A stretch of 64,000 bases of DNA, from the NCBI RefSeq assembly GCF_018736045.1, contig NZ_CP076132.1:2279501-2343500 (forward strand), read 5' to 3'. The DNA is from Flammeovirga yaeyamensis (GTDB taxonomy: Bacteria > Bacteroidota > Bacteroidia > Cytophagales > Flammeovirgaceae). The translations under genes were made by a program, and so were the position numbers. Every line of letters begins with the position of its first letter. Within the stretch, counting starts at the first letter, position 1. Shown one piece after another: positions 55,018 through 61,585 of this stretch. The notes under the pieces were generated by a model. It had not been told where the DNA came from. It made no database searches and was given only the letters and a program-made list of their open reading frames with translations.

Positions 55018-56343
55018 ATGAATTATATAAAAAATATTCTCTCCTTCTTTTTGATTTTCATTTTTTCATATCAAATACAAGCACAATCAAAAAAGTGGGA
55101 GTTAGTGAGTATGTCTGATTATAAAAATAAAAAAATTAGATACGCTGACTTCATTTATGATCCAAATGTTAGAACAGTTCAGCTATATACTTTAGGAGGA
55201 AATTTAGTTGATAAACAGTTGAATTTGCCTATCATTTCTTTAAGAAAAAGAGTACCAATTATATTAGAATTTGATGTATTTGGTGATGATGCGGATTACT
55301 ATGAAGCAGAATTAGTTCATTGTAATAGGGATTGGACGCCTTCAGAGTTGCAACCTATCGAATTCATGAAAGATTATAATTCTTTCAAATTAAATGATTT
55401 TGATTTTTCGATAAATACAAGAGTTCCTTTTGTTCACTTTAAGTTCCAATTACCACAAGTACAGATGTCTGGTAATTACTTATTGATGGTGTATAAAGAA
55501 GGAAATAAAAAGGATTTGATTATTACTAAACGCTTTGTTGTATCAGAAGAGACGGCTGCAATTGGAGCAAAAGTAGTAGATAGAATTGGAGGCCAACGTA
55601 GATATGAACAACAAATTGATTTCTCAGTGAATTATAAAAACTTGGTTTCTGTAAATCTAAAAAGAGATTTTAGTGTAGCCATCTTACAAAACGGTCGTTG
55701 GGATAATTCATTAGAAAATCTAAAACCAAGATTTATCAAAGGACATGAAAATACCTTAGACTATTCTTATTCAAATGGAGAAAATTCATTTTTAGGTTCA
55801 AACGAGTTTAGAGTATTTGAAACAAGTAGCATTAATGGAGGAGGTCCCTCTATTTCTACTACAGACGTTTTGAAAAACTTTACAAGGGTTCGATTACATA
55901 ACGATTTAGTGAGAAATGGTAAAGCATTTAATCAGCAACAAAACGATTACAATGGTGGATATGTAATTCATGCCTTTGGTAAGCAGGAACCATGGTTGGA
56001 AGCAGATTACATGGAAGTAGTATTTAATTTAAAAGTGGATGGTCCATATCAAGGTGATGTTTATGCTTATGGTAGCTTTTCCGAATGGCAATTAAATGAA
56101 GAATACAAACTTGTTTATGATCCGCAGAAGAAATCATATGTAGGAAGTGCACTTTTAAAACAAGGTAGATACGACTATATGTACACTGTTCTTGATCCCT
56201 CAAAGACCAAAAGAGACGACCGAATTATCGAAGGAAGTTTCAACCTGACAAGGAATACGTACGACATAATTGTATACTATAGAGGTCCTGGAGACCGTGC
56301 TGATCGAGTAGTGGCAATAAAAAAGCTAAATACAAACCGATGA
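55018..56343 (+). CDS. Type IX secretion system plug protein (DUF5103)
   Basis: A 441-residue exported protein (signal ends near 'YQIQAQ'). The sequence 'VRTVQLYTLGGNLVDKQLNLPIISL' followed by 'LVHCNRDWTPSELQPIEFM' is the hallmark of DUF5103, now known as the Plug that closes the periplasmic side of the giant SprA translocon when it carries no cargo. The C-terminal part ('VYAYGSFSEWQLNEEYKL') is an Ig-like domain. Presence of this gene agrees with the T9SS sorting domain on the GH9/GH48 cellulase. Confidence 0.85.
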   Translation: MNYIKNILSFFLIFIFSYQIQAQSKKWELVSMSDYKNKKIRYADFIYDPNVRTVQLYTLGGNLVDKQLNLPIISLRKRVPIILEFDVFGDDADYYEAELVHCNRDWTPSELQPIEFMKDYNSFKLNDFDFSINTRVPFVHFKFQLPQVQMSGNYLLMVYKEGNKKDLIITKRFVVSEETAAIGAKVVDRIGGQRRYEQQIDFSVNYKNLVSVNLKRDFSVAILQNGRWDNSLENLKPRFIKGHENTLDYSYSNGENSFLGSNEFRVFETSSINGGGPSISTTDVLKNFTRVRLHNDLVRNGKAFNQQQNDYNGGYVIHAFGKQEPWLEADYMEVVFNLKVDGPYQGDVYAYGSFSEWQLNEEYKLVYDPQKKSYVGSALLKQGRYDYMYTVLDPSKTKRDDRIIEGSFNLTRNTYDIIVYYRGPGDRADRVVAIKKLNTNR

Positions 56344-56459
56344 TAATTAATGTGTTTACATTGGTTAGCATAAAAAAGTTAGGTGCATACTTGCGTATTA
56401 AACACAAAACAACCACCTTTGCACCGCATTAAACAAAAACGCTCCTGTTGAAGGGTACT

Positions 56460-56534
56460 CGGGATGTAGCACAGTCCGGTTAGTGTACCTGGTTTGGGAC
56501 CAGGGGGTCGCAGGTTCGAATCCTGCCATCCCGA
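56460..56534 (+). tRNA. tRNA-Pro(UGG), copy 1
   Basis: 75 bases: acceptor CGGGATG/CATCCCG with C1-G72, discriminator A, anticodon TGG in loop TTTGGGA, T-loop GTTCGAATC. CCA is not encoded. All four Pro copies in the array are identical by eye. Confidence 0.97.
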
Positions 56535-56556
56535 CAATGAAGAACCTTTATTGGAT

Positions 56557-56630
56557 GGTCCGATAGCTCAACTGGATAGAGCAACTGCCTTCTAAGCAGT
56601 AGGTTCCAGGTTCGAGTCCTGGTCGGATCA
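56557..56630 (+). tRNA. tRNA-Arg(UCU), copy 1
   Basis: 74 bases: acceptor GGTCCGA/TCGGATC with one G-U pair, discriminator A, anticodon stem ACTGC/GCAGT around anticodon TCT, T-loop GTTCGAGTC. CCA is not encoded. Confidence 0.97.
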
Positions 56631-56669
56631 CGTTTTTGTCTAGTGCCTTCCTTTATGGAAGGTTCTTAT

Positions 56670-56744
56670 CGGGATGTAGCACAGTCCGGTTAGTGTACCT
56701 GGTTTGGGACCAGGGGGTCGCAGGTTCGAATCCTGCCATCCCGA
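56670..56744 (+). tRNA. tRNA-Pro(UGG), copy 2
   Basis: Identical to copy 1. It is preceded by a small perfect hairpin CCTTCC-tttat-GGAAGG in the spacer, possibly a processing signal. Confidence 0.97.
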
Positions 56745-56767
56745 CAACTAAGAACCTTTATAAGGAT

Positions 56768-56841
56768 GGTCCGATAGCTCAACTGGATAGAGCAACTGCC
56801 TTCTAAGCAGTAGGTTCCAGGTTCGAGTCCTGGTCGGATCA
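56768..56841 (+). tRNA. tRNA-Arg(UCU), copy 2
   Basis: Identical to copy 1, 23 bases after tRNA-Pro copy 2. The spacer shares the AAGAACCTTTAT segment with the first pair. Confidence 0.97.
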
Positions 56842-56874
56842 CTGAAATATTAAACCTCCTTTAGGATGTTTCTT

Positions 56875-56949
56875 CGGGATGTAGCACAGTCCGGTTAGTG
56901 TACCTGGTTTGGGACCAGGGGGTCGCAGGTTCGAATCCTGCCATCCCGA
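56875..56949 (+). tRNA. tRNA-Pro(UGG), copy 3
   Basis: Identical to the other Pro copies. The preceding spacer again folds into a short hairpin (AACCTCC...GGATGTT). Confidence 0.97.
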
Positions 56950-56968
56950 CACGAAGAACTTAAAGGAT

Positions 56969-57042
56969 GGTCCGATAGCTCAACTGGATAGAGCAACTGC
57001 CTTCTAAGCAGTAGGTTCCAGGTTCGAGTCCTGGTCGGATCA
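56969..57042 (+). tRNA. tRNA-Arg(UCU), copy 3
   Basis: Identical to the other Arg copies, 19 bases after tRNA-Pro copy 3. Confidence 0.97.
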
Positions 57043-57075
57043 CAACATATTAAACCTTCCTTTTGGGAGTTTCTT

Positions 57076-57150
57076 CGGGATGTAGCACAGTCCGGTTAGT
57101 GTACCTGGTTTGGGACCAGGGGGTCGCAGGTTCGAATCCTGCCATCCCGA
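57076..57150 (+). tRNA. tRNA-Pro(UGG), copy 4
   Basis: Identical to the other Pro copies. The spacer before it has AACCTTCC-tttt-GGGAGTT. Confidence 0.97.
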
Positions 57151-57169
57151 CACGAAGAACCTTAAGGAT

Positions 57170-57243
57170 GGTCCGATAGCTCAACTGGATAGAGCAACTG
57201 CCTTCTAAGCAGTAGGTTCCAGGTTCGAGTCCTGGTCGGATCA
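57170..57243 (+). tRNA. tRNA-Arg(UCU), copy 4
   Basis: Identical to the other Arg copies. It is the last tRNA of the array, 13 bases before a strong terminator. Confidence 0.97.
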
Positions 57244-57256
57244 CAGTGATCTGATA

Positions 57257-57292
57257 AACCGATAACATTGATTTGTTATCGGTTTTTTTTTT
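57257..57292 (+). terminator. Intrinsic terminator of the tRNA array
   Basis: AACCGATAACA/TGTTATCGGTT, an 11-bp perfect stem with a six-base loop and a run of about ten T. One terminator for all eight tRNAs implies a single precursor transcript. Confidence 0.95.
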
Positions 57293-57384
57293 GCTCAAAA
57301 ATGAATAGACTTATTTTGGATAATTTATATAATTAAAAATTGGTGCAATTTTTTCTTAGTAGAGGAGAAATATCAATTTTAATT

Positions 57385-57990
57385 ATGAAGAAATTAACTC
57401 TCTTTTTTTTATTGGGCTTATTTTCTACTGTGTTACATGCTCAAGATAAAAAATTTTCTATCGGATTAGGTCCTGGTGTATCAATAACTAACTTTAAAAG
57501 TGGTGTAGATAAATCTAAAGGAACTGGATTCAATTACTTTTTTAATGCTTTCTATAAAATTACACCTAGAATCTCTGGCGGTATAGAGTACGAGTGGGTG
57601 GGTGTAGATTTAAAATTTGATTATCCCCCTTACGATGCAGCAGAAATTGAAAGAACAACAATTACCAATATCTCAATAAAAGGATTTTATCATTTTGGTA
57701 ATAATGATTTAAGACCTTATGTGGGTTGCGGAGCAGGTTATTATACTGTAAACCCTGGTAAAGCATCCTTTCCGAATCCATTGCCTAATGGACCTGAAAA
57801 AATCGTTATCGAAGCGGAAACTAAATCTGCAGGAGGTTTTGCACCAGAAGTAGGCTTAAATTATAAAGGTTTTCATGTGGCAGCATTGTATCATGTTGTA
57901 GCTGGAGTTGATACAAGTTTTTCTAATGATCTAATAACATATACCAATCTAGAATTTAGAGCTTCTTATAATATTTATTTTGGCTTCTAA
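57385..57990 (+). CDS. Small outer-membrane beta-barrel protein (paralogue A)
   Basis: A 201-residue protein. I take the ATG at 57385 (MKKLTLFFLLGLFSTVLHAQ) as the start because it gives a proper signal peptide; an upstream Met adds 15 residues without sense. The body has an OmpA/OprF-like eight-strand pattern ending in an aromatic ('SYNIYFGF'), with 'FYHFGNNDLRPYVGCGAGYYTV' as its clearest strand pair. Its neighbour downstream is a clear paralogue. Function unknown. Confidence 0.8.
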   Translation: MKKLTLFFLLGLFSTVLHAQDKKFSIGLGPGVSITNFKSGVDKSKGTGFNYFFNAFYKITPRISGGIEYEWVGVDLKFDYPPYDAAEIERTTITNISIKGFYHFGNNDLRPYVGCGAGYYTVNPGKASFPNPLPNGPEKIVIEAETKSAGGFAPEVGLNYKGFHVAALYHVVAGVDTSFSNDLITYTNLEFRASYNIYFGF

Positions 57991-58020
57991 ATGGAAAGAA
58001 AAATTTAACTTTTAAAGAAG

Positions 58021-58052
58021 ACTCCTATTTGTATTTCAAATAGGAGTTTTTA
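58021..58052 (+). terminator. Intrinsic terminator between the two barrel paralogues
   Basis: ACTCCTATTT/AAATAGGAGT, ten bp, with a seven-base loop and T-run, about 30 bases past the stop codon. Confidence 0.9.
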
Positions 58053-58196
58053 TTAACAATTATTTTTGTGCGTTTTTATGCCATTTAAGGCATATTTTCG
58101 AGAAATTAAAAATTGTTAAAAAACTTAACACGATGTTAAACTCGTTTATTTGATCATACTACAAAACAAATTTTATTATCTCAAAAAATATTCATC

Positions 58197-58796
58197 ATGA
58201 AAAAGTTAGCAATCATCTTATTTCTGTCCTTTTTAGGAATTACTACTTATGCACAAGATAAATTAGTTACAGTTGGTTTTGGTGGTGGTATATCTAATGT
58301 ATCAGAAAAAGGTTCTGGTCTAGATATGAACGGATTAGGAGGAAATTACCATGTAATGGCTTTATTTAATATTACACCGAAATTATCAGTTGGAGCTGAA
58401 TATGGTGGTTCATATGCAGTATTAGCACCAGAAAATTTAGATAAGGCAAATTTTGAAGCGACAAAATTTAAACATTTTTCAGGTAAAGTATTATATCACT
58501 TTAGTGAAAGTAGAATTAGACCATATTTAGGTTTTGGAGTTGGTTCATACTCAGTTACACCAGGTAAAATGAATATTCAAAATAGTGACAATCCTATTGT
58601 GTTAACCTTCAATAAATCAACTACAGTAGGTTATGCTCCCGAGTTTGGTGTTGATTTCGGATGGTTTAGTTTAGCTGCTATTTATCATATCGTACCTGAT
58701 GTAAAAGTGTACAACAACGAGTACGAAAAAGTAAATGTAAACTATAATAGTTTAGAGTTTAGAACAACTTTCAATATCAATTTTGCACAAAGATAA
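58197..58796 (+). CDS. Small outer-membrane beta-barrel protein (paralogue B)
   Basis: A 199-residue protein with signal MKKLAIILFLSFLGITTYAQ. It repeats the landmarks of paralogue A in order: 'FNITPKLSVGAEYG', 'LYHFSESRIRPYLGFGVGSY', 'VGYAPEFGVDFGWFSLAAIYH' and 'NSLEFRTTFNINF'. The two arose by tandem duplication but have separate terminators and promoters, so they may be expressed under different conditions. Confidence 0.8.
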   Translation: MKKLAIILFLSFLGITTYAQDKLVTVGFGGGISNVSEKGSGLDMNGLGGNYHVMALFNITPKLSVGAEYGGSYAVLAPENLDKANFEATKFKHFSGKVLYHFSESRIRPYLGFGVGSYSVTPGKMNIQNSDNPIVLTFNKSTTVGYAPEFGVDFGWFSLAAIYHIVPDVKVYNNEYEKVNVNYNSLEFRTTFNINFAQR

Positions 58797-58820
58797 TGCA
58801 AGTTAGAAATTGAAATGAAT

Positions 58821-58853
58821 AGGTCGACCTACTAAGTGGGTTGACCTTTTTTA
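58821..58853 (+). terminator. Intrinsic terminator after barrel paralogue B
   Basis: A ten-bp stem AGGTCGACCT/GGGTTGACCT with three G-U pairs, a seven-base loop and a T-run. Confidence 0.85.
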
Positions 58854-58945
58854 TAATATCCCTCTTTTGGGGGATTTCAACTTTATAATTTTAGATCTAT
58901 TTTACACAAAATTTTAATTACTAACTCTCATTTTACCCAAAAACT

Positions 58946-60616
58946 ATGTACAAAAACTACTTGCCTTATCTGACTTTACCATTTTTGTTATGGGCATGTC
59001 AAAATCCTATTGAAGGAATTACCCTTGATGTTTCTGCAGATGTATTTGAACAAAGAGCTAATGTCCAATTCTTTGATCCAACAGATCAATCTAAACTTGA
59101 TGGGACAGATAAACTTACTGTAGAAGTATTAGGTGATGATGCCTCAAAGATATTAAACGATGGAGGTGAACCAGAATTATCTATTGTAGATGGTATTTTA
59201 TCGATGGTCGTTAATCCTTTAGCTAATCAAGAAGAACCTGTAAGTGTGATATTAAAGGTGTCAGGTGAAGGATATTTAACGACAACTATACCTTTAACCA
59301 TAGAGGCTGAAGATTCTACTGTATTTCTTTCTGCAAATCTTGTTAATTTAGAAAATGCCCCCGAGGGAGTAAATGTGACTACCGCTTCGGTCACTTTAAT
59401 CAATAATGCAGTATCAAGTGACTTTAATGTAACGACCACTCCTTCATCAGAAGGACAAGTGTCAACAAAAGTGACTATTCCTGCTGGTACAACTTTCTTT
59501 GATGCCGATGGTAATCCTATCTCAGGTTCTGATTTATCTTTAACGGCCGTCAATTTTGATGCCTCATCACAATCTGCCTTATCATCTTTCCCGGGAGGCT
59601 TTTCTCCTGTTGGGGTTTTAGATGAAGAAGGAAATATGAGGGGAGATATTGATTTTGCTACAGCAGGATTTGCTTCCATAGATATGTTTATTGGAGAAAC
59701 AGAAGTGAAGGGTTTTTCTCAACCTATTCAAATTACCACTCAGGTAAATGCATCAGTGATGAATCCAGATACACAAGAGCAAATAAAAGCAGGAGATGAG
59801 GTGCCAATTTGGTCTTACAGTAGAGATGATGGTACATGGGAGTACCATAGTACAGAAACAGTAACGAACAATAATGGAAATTTAGAAGTCAATTACTCAA
59901 CAGATCATCTTAGCTGGTACAATCTAGACTTTTATGGAATTCGATGTAGTAAATATATAAGAGTATACAGTCCTAATAGAGGAAGATGGTGGTGGCCATA
60001 CACCTGGCAAAGGAATCCAAATTATGCCCCGACGAATATTAATATCTCAGCAAGTGATTATCCTTTAGCTACCAATGGGAAAAGAGTTTTAATGTCTGTG
60101 GTATGGGCAGGAACCAATCAACCTATTTCTTATTGGGCGACAAAAAACTACACTTTATATGATGGACAATCAATTAATTTATTGAATGCACCGGCTAATA
60201 GACCATTACAGATGGTTGTGTTTTCTGGAAGAAGTAGAAGAAACCCAGGTGAAATTTTATATAGATCTTCAAGTTTTACCTCTTGTGCAAATGCACAAGT
60301 AAGTGTGGATTTGAACCAATTATTCAGGTCCCTTCCAGATTATGTAAATGTAGATGTAAATTATATTGGTTACTGTGGAGATAGAACAGTTAGAAGATCG
60401 CAAAGCCTTTATATTTACGATGATCAAGGGTATTATCGTTGGGCAGGTTGGATTAGAAGAGGTTATGGAAGGATCTATAATGTTGAACTAAATAAAAACT
60501 ATAAATTTAAGATATACTACAAAAGACAAACATATGAATTTGACATGACTTTTACCTCCACCAACATGAGTGGTGAAGTAGAAATTCCACAAGAAATTTG
60601 TGGTCGATTCTTTTAA
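58946..60616 (+). CDS. Predicted surface lipoprotein of unknown function
   Basis: A 556-residue lipoprotein (lipobox 'FLLWAC', lipidated Cys18). The first about 330 residues are beta-rich and acidic, ending in 'GDEVPIWSYSRDDGTWEYHS' followed by 'DHLSWYNLD', a strand pair I have seen in other uncharacterised Bacteroidota surface proteins. The last about 220 are unusually rich in Tyr, Arg and Trp ('SPNRGRWWWPYTWQRNPNYAP'), with several Cys that could pair. I cannot name a family. Composition suggests an exposed adhesin- or binding-type protein, which is inference only. Confidence 0.65.
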   Translation: MYKNYLPYLTLPFLLWACQNPIEGITLDVSADVFEQRANVQFFDPTDQSKLDGTDKLTVEVLGDDASKILNDGGEPELSIVDGILSMVVNPLANQEEPVSVILKVSGEGYLTTTIPLTIEAEDSTVFLSANLVNLENAPEGVNVTTASVTLINNAVSSDFNVTTTPSSEGQVSTKVTIPAGTTFFDADGNPISGSDLSLTAVNFDASSQSALSSFPGGFSPVGVLDEEGNMRGDIDFATAGFASIDMFIGETEVKGFSQPIQITTQVNASVMNPDTQEQIKAGDEVPIWSYSRDDGTWEYHSTETVTNNNGNLEVNYSTDHLSWYNLDFYGIRCSKYIRVYSPNRGRWWWPYTWQRNPNYAPTNINISASDYPLATNGKRVLMSVVWAGTNQPISYWATKNYTLYDGQSINLLNAPANRPLQMVVFSGRSRRNPGEILYRSSSFTSCANAQVSVDLNQLFRSLPDYVNVDVNYIGYCGDRTVRRSQSLYIYDDQGYYRWAGWIRRGYGRIYNVELNKNYKFKIYYKRQTYEFDMTFTSTNMSGEVEIPQEICGRFF

Positions 60617-60739
60617 TAATTAGGTTAAAATAGATAAGACCAGGGAGTTATTTCAGCTTAAAGATATTATATGATAAGGTTTAAATCTTATTCTTTTCAA
60701 AACAATATCAGGCTAAAATGACTTCCTTTTTATTATTCA

Positions 60740-61528
60740 TCAAAAAACATATCCCACCTGAATCACAAACCTGAGTCCTCCGGTCCAAGTTCCATAATCT
60801 CCACTCGTTTCTACTTCCTGTCCTTCCAATAAACCATCTAAAACAGGAAATTTATTCACTAATCGATCTCTAATTTCAGATAAAATTTCATCTTCATCAG
60901 ATATTTCAACATTTGAATCTAGTTTAAGCTTGCCTCCATAAAATCCATACCCAGGACCGACCATAATTAAATCTACGGCAATTCGCTTCTTGATGACAAA
61001 TTGATATCCTAATTCTACACCAACATTGATAATATTTGCAGAACCTTGAAATTCTGCATAAGACCCAGTCACCTGATTCCCTAAAGAGTCTATGAAGTTC
61101 AATCGATTTTTAAAATTATATCTGTAATAGGCGATATAAGGTCCCCAGTATAAACCATCAGGGGCGAAACCTCTGTTTCTTTTCTTGAAATACCTTCTAT
61201 AATCGGCTGCAACGGAAAAACCAGTATTCTGATGATCTCTTGCTATAAGTGAATCAGCAATGGCTAACTGAGCCAATTTAGGGAAGGTTAAAAAGCCCAC
61301 ATTAAGTGAAACCGATTCAAAATCACTTAATCTTCTTTCGTAACCTAAAACAAAATTATTACTACCCCATAAAATTTGAGGTGTGACATTATATCTAATA
61401 ATGTTTTTCCTCATTTTAGTAATTGATGAATCGTATGAAAACATCAATTCAGAAGCAGAATTCTGACTAAAAACAGGGATTGAAAAATATAGAGTTACAA
61501 TAGCGAGCCACAATAGAAACTTTTTCAT
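60740..61528 (-). CDS. Outer-membrane beta-barrel protein (DUF3575-like)
   Basis: A 262-residue protein with signal peptide (ends 'IPVFSQ'). 'IIRYNVTPQILWGSNNFVLGYERRLSDFESVSLNVGF' resembles the N-terminal strands of DUF3575-type barrels, and 'VGVELGYQFVIKKRIAVDLIMVGPGYGFYGGKL' the later ones. It ends 'FVIQVGYVF', a typical aromatic barrel end. A loop of about 45 acidic residues lies between the last strands. Function unknown. Confidence 0.65.
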   Translation of the reverse strand: MKKFLLWLAIVTLYFSIPVFSQNSASELMFSYDSSITKMRKNIIRYNVTPQILWGSNNFVLGYERRLSDFESVSLNVGFLTFPKLAQLAIADSLIARDHQNTGFSVAADYRRYFKKRNRGFAPDGLYWGPYIAYYRYNFKNRLNFIDSLGNQVTGSYAEFQGSANIINVGVELGYQFVIKKRIAVDLIMVGPGYGFYGGKLKLDSNVEISDEDEILSEIRDRLVNKFPVLDGLLEGQEVETSGDYGTWTGGLRFVIQVGYVF

Positions 61529-61585
61529 AGTATTATTTTATAAGACGTCTCAGTAGTTATCAACGGATTAATAGTCTATATAAAA

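Noticed and set aside
56460-57243. Possible CRISPR-like or other repeat array because of the regular 200-base period
   Set aside because: The repeated parts are complete, foldable tRNAs; spacers are short and similar to each other, not unique.
57050-57298. 82-residue open frame on the minus strand ending in 'AGFEPATPWSQTRYTNRTVLHP'
   Set aside because: It is the antisense translation of the tRNA array. Such 'GFEPATPWSQTR' proteins are a well-known annotation artefact.
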